Below, piece by piece: positions 39,901 to 50,398 of a stretch of 64,000 bases of DNA; position 1 is the stretch's first letter; every line of letters starts with the position of its first letter. The stretch is from contig CAMPDV010000006.1 of NCBI GenBank assembly GCA_946699065.1, positions 1,302,001 through 1,366,000 on the forward strand, given 5' to 3'. Made by a program: the position numbers and the translations under genes. This DNA comes from Loxodes magnus (taxonomy: Eukaryota; Ciliophora; Karyorelictea; Loxodida; Loxodidae). The notes beneath the pieces were generated by a model, which ran no database searches, was not told the origin of the DNA, and was given only the letters and a program-made list of their open reading frames with translations.

Positions 39901-41220
39901 CAATCTTTTTATTTCAATTTTTTTAATTTTAAGTTCTAACTCTTTTATTATATCAAGTTTCTTAGATATTATAAAATCTTTAGATAGTAATTCTTATTCA
40001 TACTTATTGATAATGTTTAGTTTTGAATCTCATTTATTTATTTTTATACTTTCTTACAATCCTCCCTTTCTTCCCTCTATTCTTTCTGAATTTCTTTATT
40101 TCTTCTAATCTTTTTCTACACTTTATTCTTATTTTTCGCTCATAGGCGTTTAAATTCTGCTTTTTTAACCACATTGATATGTTAAGTCCTCAATTTAAAC
40201 TAAAAGCTGCTACGTTTTTTTCTATAAAATTTGTTCAGTTTATCTAAAAACTTCTTGTTGACATCATCAAACTTCCTCAAGCAAGTCTCCTCTATCTTCG
40301 CATTAGACTTTAACTTATCTAACTAACTCTTTTTAAGTTAGTATAAGGATTATTTATATTCACTATAGTTTCTTTTCCTTACTATAATTTTTGGAATAGA
40401 TATATTTATTCATCATTAAATCAACCCAATTCTTAAGTAGTATAATCTCTTATCTACCTGCTGGAGGTCCAAAATTTTACTAGTTAGATTTGTTAAGGAA
40501 GACATTCTACCACTTTTGAGATTTAGTTTTAATGATTCCATTCTCTTACATTTTTTCTATTCTTATTTTCTTTTCTGCTTTATGAAGTATCTGTATTGGA
40601 TCAAAAACTTTTTTCCCTGATTTTTAAAAAATTGGTATGCTTGAATTTTAAAAAATACTCTAAATTAATTAGAAATCAAAATTTTCGGATAAATTTATTT
40701 CTTCACCTTAAACTTACTCAGTTTATTGAGTAAGAAATGCATTTTCCAAATCTATATTATTTAATAATCTTTTAGCTGCTTTAATGTCAGTTGGATATAA
40801 ATATGATTATTCAATTTGCCTTTGTGTTAGAGGCTTTTGCTCAACTTTTTCCATTAAATAAGAAACATCCACAGAGTTGTTATGGACCTTTTAAATTCCT
40901 TGCTTTTTATTGACGCTTATGAATTCTTAGCAGATATTAGCCTACTATCTCTCATTTTTGAACTCTGAAAAATCTACCGTATAGTTTTTTAAGTCTTGCA
41001 CTGATTTATTCATAGTATCTTCTTCAATCTTTTTGAACTAATTAGGTTCCTTAGTTTAATTTCGCTGGATTTAAGTAGTTAATTTAGGTAAAGAAATATT
41101 CATTTAATTTATAACTTAATTCAATGCTTTACTGTTTATTTTCAATAATCCTTCTCTATCTTTATTTCCTTCCTTTTACTATTTATATCAATCTATCTAA
41201 TCTAAACTTGTCTGTTACAT
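36906..41220 (-). CDS. Large axonemal dynein light chain-domain protein (AXDND1-like)
   Basis: A 1,423-aa protein, probably ciliary. Exons (minus) are 41220-39686, 39665-38284 and 38260-36906; introns are 20 nt (39666-39685) and 23 nt (38261-38283), and each restores a clean frame. An N-terminal region with GPPAGRQEIILLKNWVDLMM and LVRQVKVQCEDRGDLLEEVW resembles the axonemal dynein light chain (p28) domain seen in AXDND1. Coiled coils, a Gln-rich spacer and an Arg/Ser patch follow. The C-terminal third is globular and helical (ICERRYKEFILSSFV, KVENLVKFLNILGGELH), then an acidic Gln-rich tail ending at TGA 36908-36906. The start at 41220 (MQQTSLDQ) is chosen over ATG 41103, as the extra 39 residues look real. 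Confidence 0.75.
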
Positions 41221-41653
41221 CTTTGCTCATAAATTATTTTAGGATAGCAATAGTTCTTTAAGAATTATAGGAGAGTAGATAGATTTATAAATACTTTTAT
41301 TATACCATATATAAGATTTTTTACTCTTTTAGGTAATTCTATTAGTTAAAGAGAAGATGATCAAGCAAAGTTCAAAATAGCAAGTTTTAAATGGAAGACA
41401 TAGAAGATGATAGTTAATTCTTAAAGAAAATAATCAGTTTGTGTACCTAATAAATTAATAGTAAGCTGCTTTATTATAATTAAGTAGTATTTATAATTCT
41501 ATCTTATAAAATATACTGTGAAATAAACATTTATTAGCATTTTATTAGCTAATAGAAGGTATTTAGACATTAGTATCTTATTGATAGATTGTTTTAAAGT
41601 TATATAATCATTAAATTAAGGAGACTATTTTAGAAGTTTATCTAGTTTAAGAA
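41221..41653. other. Intergenic between same-strand genes
   Basis: AT-rich. A plus-strand open frame (ATG 41391 to TGA 41747) looks mildly protein-like but overlaps the better-supported minus gene, so it is not called. Confidence 0.4.
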
Positions 41654-42092
41654 TCAAAAAGGAGTTATTTTATTTTTAAGGGATTCTCTGAATTTAATTA
41701 ATTCATTATATATTTCGCTAAGCTGTTCATAGTTATTATCCCCATGATAAAATTTTTACTTTAACTAATCTAATTTCTAAGAGACAAGTTCATTATTACT
41801 ATTCTAAATAAAGCTCTATATAAATCTAAATTACTTAATAAAATTACCTTAACGAGCCATCTATTTTACCTGTTAAAACTCCAAGCTAATAGAATGTTGA
41901 TTAATAGCTTTAAACTTATTCGTTATTGTTTAAAATTTAAGTTTAAATAAGTTACTATTTTTCTTCTTTGGAGTAATGCTTTTCTTTAGCCTCTATAAAT
42001 CCTTAGTTATAGTATAGCTTCTTTATTCTTTCTGCTTCTTAGTTAGAGTCTTATTACATAATATCAACTTCATTTGAATAATCTAGCTCCAT
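41654..42092 (-). CDS. Small helical protein, possibly Yae1/Lto1-like
   Basis: A 138-aa protein. Exons (minus) are 42092-41848 and 41825-41654, with a 22-nt intron at 41826-41847 (GTAAT..TTTAG). The frame after splicing ends at TGA, and both exons have the same composition. Motifs: YYNQGFIEAKEKHYSKEE, then YQLGVLTGKIDGSL, then a helical C-terminus EQLSEIYNELIKFRESL. The Gly-spaced pattern recalls Yae1/Lto1 proteins, which help load Fe-S clusters onto ABCE1, but the match is only suggestive. It is divergent from the four-TM gene at 43122. Confidence 0.55.
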
Positions 42093-43121
42093 TAATTAAT
42101 AAGATTATTAAATGCAAGTATACACTTTTATTAAATAAACTAAGACTAAATTATAAAAGCTTCAGTATAGCACTTCTTAAATATTACTACTACACTAGTT
42201 AAAAAAGCTTAATTTAACCTAAAAGTTAATTAAGCTTATTATGCTAAATTAATATTTATAGTTCTAAACACTCTTGAAAAAGAACATGAGATAATTTTCT
42301 ATTTGAATGAAATAAACTAATTAATGTATTTTATATATGAAGCTAGTCAAATTACAGCATTTTTAATAAAAGATAAACTAGTTTAAGTGTATTCAATCTT
42401 TTTATAATCAATATTAAACTATATAAGCCACTTACTTAGAAAAAGGATTAGTGTATTTATAATTTCTAGATGGAATATATTTTAAGCATCTAATAGTCAT
42501 TAAATCTAAATCTTTTGTACATGGTTAATATTAATAGTAAATTTGATATTATTAAGCATTCCAATATGATACTTTTTGCTAAATATTTAGTTTACTGAGA
42601 GATTTATTTAAAGTAGCTTTACAAATTAAAAAGATTATTTTCTATTATGATTTTCTTAAATTCTAGTTAAGTTATTAAATAATTTGAAGTTAAGACAAAT
42701 TAAGATAGATGCTATAGATTAATATACTCTAGATTTATATTTTTGGTTTTTGATATTAAAGCAATTTATTTAATTTGTTATTTCACTATAATTTGGTTTA
42801 ATATTAATCCTTATGTTCATTTAGTTAAGTTAAAAAGTATTATGCTTTTTATTTGAGAGTATTGTTGATTAAATTAATAGAATTTAATTAAAATGATGGT
42901 TATTTAGCGTAATGATTCCAAATGGATATTCCTTTCAGAATAAATAGAAGAATAGTATTTTAAAGGAATTTTTCTGATTTAAAATTAAATTTAAATGACT
43001 AATTAAATGTTTATTTAAATCTATTCTAAAATCAACTTATTTATTGGTTTTTTCATGGAATTTCTAGTTTAAAAGTTTAAATTATTATTTAAATTTATTC
43101 TTACCATTTTATTTGCTAAAA
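42093..43121. promoter_or_regulatory. Divergent intergenic region, AT-rich
   Basis: About 1 kb of AT-rich DNA between divergent genes. No motif seen; presumably promoter-bearing near both ends. Confidence 0.4.
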
Positions 43122-43748
43122 ATGACGGAAGGCTAGAATTATTAGTAAATAGCAAATAAAGAAACAACTGAATTATTATAGCAGTAGTAGCAAATTGGAT
43201 TAGCATTAAATGCTGGCATGCAGAATTTAACTAAAGCCCTTGCTATTATGGTTTGCTCAGTATGACTATTTGTAGCTATAAACTTAACTTTAATTATTTT
43301 AGCAATTATAGCATTAACAAAAGATTATCAATGCTCAAGGTATGATTCTAATGATGACATAGAAGATATTCATTCTAAGTTAAAAGTTTGATTTTCAGTA
43401 TTCATTGCGACTTTTTCTGTCAATTAAGTTTTAGGAATTGTTTAGACATTTTAGAAAACAAATCAAATGAAAAATTTTTAACTACAGTAATCTAAGAACT
43501 AAGGAAATTGTTTAGTTTGTTTCAACTGTCTAATTTCGTTGTTTACTCTAGCATGGATGATTTATGGAAGCGAACTTAGATGGGGAAAAGATAATTTTGA
43601 ATGTAATGATGATTTAGTAGCTGATCTGTTTTACGCAATTTGTCTAATATTTTGGATAGAAATAGGAATTGTATGTTGCGTTTGCTGGATGGTTTTATGT
43701 TTGTTAAAAGAAACAATGTAGGCGATGCAAAGCTCTGCAAAGTTTTGA
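43122..43748 (+). CDS. Four-TM membrane protein with Cys-rich loops
   Basis: A 208-aa protein from ATG 43122 to TGA 43746-43748. The N-terminus is Gln-rich and cytosolic-looking. Four hydrophobic segments are seen: MVCSVWLFVAINLTLIILAI, FSVFIATFSVNQVLGIV, CLISLFTLAWMIYG and LFYAICLIFWIEIGIVCCVCW. Between segments three and four a loop with LRWGKDNFECND carries a Cys that may pair. TGA is Trp twice (CSVWLF and KVWFSV). The topology recalls ciliate four-TM proteins with tetraspan-like folds, but I cannot name a family. Confidence 0.68.
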
Positions 43749-44160
43749 GCCTAAAAATTATAATCTTAAATATTATTTTATCCTAATTTAAACTTTTTGA
43801 TTAGCTACTACATTTACTTTTGGCATATATCAGAAAATCTCTTTATGTTATTTTTGCTATATATTTCTAGTGATAAAGCTCGTTTATCCTTTATAGACAA
43901 TTAAAAGTTCATATTTTTAATAAATAATGAAATCAACACTAAAATACTAACATACATGTTGCATTTATAATTTTTCACAGCTGCATTACTTATAATTCTA
44001 GCTTATAATGTTTTGCATTAATAATTTAATAATTTAGGGCTTAAAATTTATATAATAGAAGATAAGAAGAATAAATTAACTGCTAACATCAAACTTGCTA
44101 TTTTTTATTATATATATATTATTTTTAAATAATTGCTCGAAGGTGAACAACAAGGGACAT
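43749..44160. other. Intergenic, AT-rich
   Basis: AT-rich leader to the GC-elevated repeat block that starts at about 44135. Nothing else seen. Confidence 0.4.
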
Positions 44161-44220
44161 CTTCATCAGAGGTTGGGGAACCTAAGTACCCTTAATCGAC
44201 TTTATGTCTTCCTCTGCTTT
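44161..44220 (+). repeat. 60-nt hairpin block, copy 1
   Basis: Starts CTTCATCAGAGG and ends CCTCTGCTTT. CAGAGG near the start pairs with CCTCTG near the end, and an inner GGGG/CCC pair flanks AACCTAAGTA. It stands in a GC-elevated stretch (about 44135-44420) that contrasts with its surroundings. A second copy begins 152 bp downstream. A structured RNA is the likeliest reading; strand is assigned only by convention. Confidence 0.55.
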
Positions 44221-44312
44221 GACTTGGCCTCGAGATATCTGCTAATTCGACCTTCGGCAGTGGCTTACTTTAGTTCTTAATTCGGGAAATAAAAGGAAAT
44301 TATGTTTGCGAG

Positions 44313-44370
44313 CTTCATCAGAGGTGGGGAATTTAAGTACCCATAATTGATACATGTCGTCCTCTGCTTT
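44313..44370 (+). repeat. 58-nt hairpin block, copy 2
   Basis: Roughly 80 per cent identical to the block at 44161. The outer stem CAGAGG/CCTCTG and the inner GGGG..AAGTACCC are kept while loop positions vary, as expected for selection on structure. Here the outer stem can lengthen: CATCAGAGG upstream can meet CCTCTG and then TGATG downstream. Confidence 0.55.
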
Positions 44371-44431
44371 GGTGATGCAATGAGAAGCAATTCTGCCATG
44401 TCCTTGAACCTCCAACAAGTATTAAAGATTA

Positions 44432-44526
44432 CGAGTATTCTGAAATTATATCAGTATTGAACAAGGTTATCAGTATCTGACAATTTTTTCAGTAGCAAAC
44501 ATTCTTGTCAGTATGAAACATTTTTT
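44432..44526. repeat. Five 19-bp tandem repeats (TCAGTATNNRAC)
   Basis: Five units start at 44432, 44451, 44470, 44489 and 44508, exactly 19 bp apart. Units two to five begin TCAGTAT or TCAGTAG followed by a two-base variable step and AAC or GAC, then a T-rich end. The first unit is more diverged (CGAGTATTCTGA). The repeat lies just downstream of the two hairpin blocks. Just beyond lies AGAGCTACGC...GCTACGCGCTCT (44534-44563), a further short inverted repeat. Function unknown. Confidence 0.7.
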
Positions 44527-45394
44527 AAAGAGCTACGCACCAACGAGAGTGCTACGCGCTCTATAATCAAATTTGTTTATTTATAGCGATTTAAAATATT
44601 TAAAATCCTTTATCTTTACTTACTTAATCTGGCATCTATCTTCAGAATAAATATCATTATAGTCTGGCAATGCATTAACAATATCAAAAAATTGCGTATT
44701 ATATAAATAAACTCTACTGATGCTATTGAACCTAGTTACTATATGACTTCTTTTTTCTTATTAATATTAATATATGCAAAAATTTTTATCCTTCAATTCA
44801 TATCTTTAAAAAGAAAAATTTAAAGTGCAGGAATAAAACTAACATAATATAAGTGTAATTTATAGTAGTTGCTTAATTAAAATAACATCCTGATATTCAG
44901 AAAAATGCTTACTTATTTAGAAAATATTATTATTATTCCTATACTATTATTTTAAATTATATTAACATCTAGCTTTAGTAGATATTATTAAAGTTAGACA
45001 TATAAGCTTTATCAAAGAATGTAAAATGGATCTAAATATTTTTAATTTATTAGCGAAAAGGGATTTTGTTAAACTAAATTAAGTTAAAACTTAATAAACA
45101 GCTATTTTACGATCTAAGTTTATTAATTTTAGGTTTTATTGCAATCTAGATTATAAAAGTAAATGTAACTCTAAAATTAATTTAGATTTAATAAATTTAA
45201 ACTATTTAAATATTTTACTAGCTATTTAGCATATTTTAATAACTCAATTCAATTGAGAAAGCATGCTATAATTTTTAACTTTAAGAGTTGCTATTTTATA
45301 CAACAAAATTTTAGATAGTAGAATTAAGATATAAAGCTAAAAAGTAATAGCTAAGTCTTACTAAAATAAGTAAGGGATATAAAATATTAATTTA
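44527..45394. other. Intergenic, AT-rich
   Basis: AT-rich DNA downstream of the RINGv-FHA gene. The frame of that gene has no TGA until 44899-44897, but its sequence here is low-complexity and not protein-like. Confidence 0.4.
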
Positions 45395-47397
45395 CTAATC
45401 ATAGCAAGAGTCTTTTTCTTTATTGATACTTTCATTCTTTTCTTCGTTTTAAAAGAATTATTCTTGTACTTCTTGTTCCATCATTTTTTAGTAGATGCCA
45501 TAAATTTCTATATTATTTTCTTTTGACTCTAATTCTTATTCTTGACTATTTTAATTTTCAACGAACTTTTAAGAGTATAGTAGATTTTGAGGAATTGGTA
45601 CATGGGAAAATGCTGGAATTTTTTGAGGAATTTGCTCATAATGTGCAATTTCAGAGGATTAAACAGGTCGAGAATTGGAAAATCTGAGTTCATTAATATG
45701 ATTTTCTTAAGCTGATATTTCTAAAACATTACGCGAGTATAAAAGATTGCTTTGTCTTTCAGCTATTTATTCAGATCTTGAATTTTATTAAGCCAATTAG
45801 GTATATGACATATTCTGAGATATACTCATACTCCTAAAGTGCTAGTTCATTTAAGATCAATTCTCAAAAATGGTTTAATTTAAGTTTTATTAGGAAAGTA
45901 AACTAAATGAGTTAATCATACTGTTTGGAAAGTACAAGTTAGTTTCTTACTATTAATTTTGCTGTTAAAACTAATTTTAATCTCTTCCTATTTGTGAAAT
46001 TTCTTAATTATCATTATTTTGTCTTCTTGGCTAAATTTGAGATACTTAAGAGACTTGTTAAGCTTAATTATTTTCTTCCTCTTAATCTTAATATTGCTCT
46101 TAATAATCTTCGTTATAATCTTGCATCAAATGTTCCGCTCCTTGGAATGAAGAATCATTACTGAACATTATTTAGTTCTAAGATTATTCGGAATTGCTCT
46201 TTAAGCAAGGACAGCAGAAATGCAAAATTTTGCATTCTTTTTTAAGAATAAAAGTCACAAGATTTCTTCCTATTTACACTAAAAAATTAAATCTTACATG
46301 AAAAATCACTATTTTCATCTAAGATAATGGCTTTTTGTATTTATACTAATGTACCAAACTTACTCATACGATCTTCTAAGTAGAAATTTCCTTTGCTTAA
46401 ATTTATGCTGGCATGAGTTCTACTAACACTAATATCTGGAATTCTTATTTCACTTTCGTGACCTCTTCCCATCTTAATACAACCTTGTTCTGATAAAGAA
46501 ATTAAGTGAAGAGCTTTTGATTACAGTCTATCTCTATTAAGTGCTTCTAAAATTAAAAAATTTGAATTTGGTTTTGGAATTTTTATGAGATCAACTTCCT
46601 TTTCATCTAAGCGAATAGAAGCTGGATAGGTCTCTTTGCATAGTTCACAAAGTAAGATTTTTCAGTAAAAACTAAGAGAACTACCATTCTATTTCACTAT
46701 CAATTTGTTTAGAAGTCATTACTAAAGACATTTTAAATGAGTATATCTCATAGTTCCTGAACACTTGCATGGATTAATTAATGGATTTCCTTTAGTTTAT
46801 TTTTCATAAAGACATATTCTACAAGGGTATTAAGATAACTTATTTTATTAACTTGAGCAAACTGAAAATCTATTAATTATAAACTTACTCTTCTTCTGAA
46901 TTTTATTATAGATTTTACTAAATCTACTTGCTTATGTTTCTTAACTCTTGCTATCTATTTCTATTTAAGCTTTAACTCGTTTCGGACTTTTAAAATTAAT
47001 TTTCTAATCCAATTTACTTTACCTTAAATAAAATTCTTCCTAGCCTTATTATATCCCCTTCACAAAGTTTAAATCCTTTAATATTGTCAATGGGTTTCAA
47101 TTCTCTTACAGCAAGTCACAGTTTTTCAATTCTTCCTTAAGTTTCACATGAAAAAATTTGAAATTTTCCTTTAAATAAATAATTACCTTAAAGATTGATT
47201 CTTAATTCGCATAAAACCTTTATTTGTTCTTTCTTATCTTTTAGTTCTGGAAATTCTTAATTATCTAGAGAAATTTAATTTTCTATTTGTATAATTTTGC
47301 AATTTCTTTTAGTAACTATCTATGTTTTATTTACACTTCTGCTTTCATAATCAAATAAACCATGTGAATCTCTTTACCATGTTATCGCCTTTATCAT
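45395..47397 (-). CDS. RINGv (MARCH-type) plus FHA domain protein
   Basis: Probably a ubiquitin ligase that reads phosphothreonine, about 654 aa. Exons (minus) are 47397-46889, 46869-46298 and 46278-45395; both introns are 19 nt (46870-46888 and 46279-46297). The N-terminal part has DSHGLFDYESRSV and CEGDIIRLGRILFKVK. A C4HC3 RINGv follows at about residues 186-245: CRIC, CKCSG, HLKC, CELC. An FHA domain then covers about 285-380: GRGHESEIRI, VSRTHASI, DRMSKFGTLV, LQIGRNLVTFIL. The tail is Gln/Ser-rich. The end is uncertain: protein-like sequence stops at TAG 45397-45395, whereas the first in-frame TGA is at 44899-44897, beyond 165 codons of AT-driven sequence. It is divergent, by 224 bp, from the next gene. 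Confidence 0.85.
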
Positions 47398-47621
47398 TAC
47401 ACTTTATAATATTTAAATAACTTACGATTTCGAATTTTACTGCTAATTAGTTTTCTTCATTTTAGTAATTAGTTAATTTGATTTATATTAAATATATTTA
47501 AGCTATATTATGCATTTATGCAATATTAATTACCTAGAACTAATCTAAAAGCTAGTTTTATCAATTGTATTAAAATTATAAATCTTAGCTAATTTAATTT
47601 TGATTCTTATAAATCCTATCA

Positions 47622-48494
47622 ATGCTGCATTCAATTTATTCTTCTTTTTCATTAAAGATTATACCAGCATATTATAAATTAAATTAGCCATAAATAAAAA
47701 ACTTCTACCACTAAACCTTATAATTCCTTGTCAAGTGTTAATTCAATATTCTCCTTCTTTAATGGAGAAATAAAATTAACAAAGCTAATTAGTGATCTTT
47801 ATTAACTAACTAAAGTATTAACAAACTCCAAGGAAATTTAAAAATCCGAAAACTCAATAATAAAATAGAAATTAACTCTAAACCCGTTCTTTCAGCAAGT
47901 TTAAGGAAGAATTTCATAAACAGAATAGATAATAAAGAAAATCTAAAATAATAGAAAATATTTGCCAGAACCATCTTAAATATTCAAGATTTAGTGAAAG
48001 TAGAACAATAAACTTAGAAAAATATTTTTTCTACCGAAGAATAACTATCTACTGATATTGAAGCAAGATATAGAATACGAAATCGCTACCAATTAAAGCC
48101 AAAAGAAAAGGCAATAATAGAAAATTAAAGGAAACTTTAAAACAATTATAATAACTCTCTTTTAAAAAGAATAATATACTCTCGAGATAAAAAATTAAAT
48201 GAAATAGAAGAATAGTTAACTTTAATAATAAATACAAATACCGGTATTTTATTTTTAGCAGAGCCAATCAATACTAATGCAAATAGGAAATGGACATAAA
48301 TTAATAGAGAGATCTAAACTTAAAATAGTAATTATACATAAACTTAAATTAATAATTAATTCTAAGCTTAAGTATCGGGTATAATAATACAAATAAGCAA
48401 GAAGAACAAAGATTCAATATTATATTTGTTATTAATCACTCCATCGAGAATGTAATAAGTTATTAACCACAATTATTAAAAATAATTAAAATGA
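47622..48494 (+). CDS. Unknown protein sharing a 466-bp duplicated segment (left copy)
   Basis: A 290-aa frame from ATG 47622 to TGA 48492-48494. Its residues about 17-170 lie in the left inverted-repeat arm and are almost identical to the protein encoded on the opposite strand at 51538-50990. Outside the arm the two differ at both ends. The best-looking part includes EINSKPVLSASLRKNFINRI and EARYRIRNRYQLKPKEKAII. The basic, amphipathic N-terminus could be a mitochondrial presequence. Other frames are open in the first half, so the reading frame is probable rather than proven. No family is recognised. Confidence 0.45.
47669..48134. repeat. Inverted duplication, left arm (466 bp)
   Basis: Reverse complement of 51053-51518. 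I found one clear difference along the arm, TTA versus CTA at a Leu codon of the favoured frame. Similarity continues for a few bases beyond the outer end with small gaps, then is lost; the inner ends diverge abruptly after AAAGGAAA. Confidence 0.93.
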
Positions 48495-48825
48495 TATTAA
48501 TAGAAATCTGATAGGAATAATCCAACTTTAAGTATAAAATATAAGGAAAAAATTCTATAACTTAACTTGTAATATTTGACTTTAAAAAAGCTGTGAATAC
48601 TCAAAGTTTTAAAATAACTATATAATTCTCTAGAGGATGGTGCACTTGTGTAGTGCTACACAGTCTATTAAAGTCAAGTAGGATTTTCAACCAAATTATT
48701 GAGGTATGCTGAAAATATAGATCAGAATACAAATTACTAAGGATTTAAGAATTAATTTTAACACCTTAATTTTTTATTTAAATATTTAAATATTTGAATA
48801 TTTCTTTTATAAGCTATAAACTCTA
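48495..48825 (+). pseudogene. Diverged fragment of the Gag-like ORF
   Basis: A block at about 48633-48760 encodes LEDGALVQCYTVYQSQVGF followed by STKLL and, further on, NYQGFKNQF. It matches LKDDALMKCYTAQLSLVGI, QDKLI and DYQGFNKAF from the ORF near 50315-50450, with about 70 per cent DNA identity over the first 60 bases. I see no start or zinc knuckle here, so it is best read as a relic or separate exon of a related element. Confidence 0.5.
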
Positions 48826-49305
48826 ATGTTCAAAAAAAATCAGAATACAATACAACGTAGACAGCAACAAAAATAGAATAAAAAATTTTTTGAGACAGAA
48901 TTTTGTTTAAATACAATATATTATTATTAAATAGTAAAAGTAATTAACAATATTTTTGAACTATTTACTAAAAACTATCAATCTAAAATTTTTCAATTTA
49001 TTTTAAATTTTATAGCTTCAAATTTTCAAATATTTGATGCTTATATTAAATTTCCTGATTTCTACTATAATAGAAAAATTAATTTTTAGTTATAAACGAA
49101 AAGAGACAAATTTCCTTTAATTAATCAAATTATTGAGATTAATTATAATATAAAATAATAATACGAAATAATAAAATAGTAATAGCTTAATTTTATAATT
49201 ATAGAAAAAGTATGCATATTATTATATTATTTTTATTAATGTTTAAAATTTTAATATATAATTTTAAATCTCTCTTTTCACATGCGTCCCCTATATTTAG
49301 GTTGA
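48826..49305 (+). CDS. Open frame of 159 aa inside the inverted-repeat region (weak)
   Basis: From ATG 48826 to TGA 49303-49305. The first 25 residues are Gln/Lys/Arg-rich, followed by Phe/Ile/Asn-rich helical sequence. The latter part is low-complexity. It lies between the Gag-like fragment and the Gag-like ORF and could be part of the same element, but nothing beyond an open frame supports it. Confidence 0.2.
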
Positions 49306-49600
49306 CAGAAACTCCAGATGTCAAAGGAATTCTCCTTGGAATCAAAGCAATCTAAAGTTTATTTTCAGAATTACCAATTGTTCTCCAAGGTATCAATGCA
49401 GTTTCAACTTTTTTTTCAAGATTTACAATCATTCTCACTGACTAAAAGAAATGATACTTTCCATCACAATCTCATTGGAATTCGGCTAAACTTTCTTGAA
49501 AATAACATTTTATTCTTATCAAAACTATTAAAATCTCCTTTAAAAAACTGAAACTTATAATTCTCTGACATTTTCGATATTATTACTTACAATATATAAA
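49306..49600. other. GC-elevated block, open on both strands
   Basis: Richer in GC than its surroundings. The plus strand is open without a single TAA/TAG from ATG 49318 to TGA 49551, unlike other genes here. The minus strand reads as a protein-like frame with two similar pieces, TALIPWRTIGNSENKLQ and IALIPRRIPLTSGV. I cannot decide between a minus-strand coding remnant of the element and a repeat. Confidence 0.35.
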
Positions 49601-50398
49601 ATGGCTTCTAAGAAATAACAGAACTTTGAACAAAACATTTAAACAGGAAAATTCTCTAAAAAATAAAAAAACGAAATAATTACAATGAGTGAAAGTGAGA
49701 AATATGATTGATATGACGAACATTAACCACTTGGAAATCCAGAATTATAAAAACTTCCGACACAAACTCAAATAGAAATATTATCTAAGTCATTAAAAGA
49801 GTTTATGTTTAAAAATAGATACCTCACTGATAAAGTAGAAAAATTAGAAAAACTAATAACGTCTTTACTTGAGAAACAATATTAATCATCATAAGAAATA
49901 GAAAACAAACGGGAACAAAGAATTCTTTATATTTAATAATAAATTCAGGTAACGCCATTTTCGTCTTAACAGAATTAATCAGATCCTATGGAAATAGAAA
50001 ATGAAGCCTCAAATTAAAATAAACAGTAAACGTTTATTTAAAATAAGTAGTAAATTTAAATTAAATAAGTCTTATAGGAATAATAGTTTAAAAGAAGAAT
50101 AAAATGCTACGTGTGCAATAAATAACATCAATGAAAATACTGCTACTAACTAAGCGAAATTTAAAGAAAGAATAAATAAGATATTTTTAGAAAACTATTT
50201 ATGATATATCCAACATAAAGGAAAAATTTATAGAAAAAAATTCTTTAATTCAAATCTTAATCCTTGGATAAATAATTAGGAACGCAAAGTGCAAGAACAA
50301 AATTATTCCGAATATTAAAGGATGATGCACTAATGAAGTGCTACACCGCCTAACTAAGCCTAGTAGGAATTCAAGACAAACTAATAGAGACAAGCTGA
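49601..50398 (+). CDS. Gag-like protein with CCHC-type zinc knuckle
   Basis: A 265-aa frame from ATG 49601 to TGA 50396-50398. The N-terminus is Gln/Lys-rich, followed by a leucine-rich coiled coil (LTDKVEKLEKLITSLLEKQ), a Gln-rich linker, then KCYVCNKQHQWKYC, a zinc knuckle with one residue fewer between the second Cys and His than the usual spacing. The coiled coil plus knuckle layout recalls retroelement ORF1/Gag proteins. C-terminal to it is the conserved block DDALMKCYTAQLSLVGI that recurs at 48633. After TGA the similarity to that block continues in another frame (DYQGFNKAF), implying a frameshift or intron near 50385. No reverse transcriptase or integrase is seen. Confidence 0.5.

Noticed and set aside
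41391..41747. Plus-strand open frame of 118 codons
   Set aside because: Overlaps the end of a better-supported spliced minus gene (41654-42092).
44172..44192. GGGGAACCTAAGTACCC resembling a short large-subunit rRNA motif
   Set aside because: Only about 17 bases match in spirit and nothing rRNA-like follows; the duplicated hairpin explains the conservation better.
47669..48134. Classic DNA transposon terminal inverted repeats with target-site duplication
   Set aside because: The inverted arms are real, but I see no target-site duplication and no transposase, so I call it only an inverted duplication.
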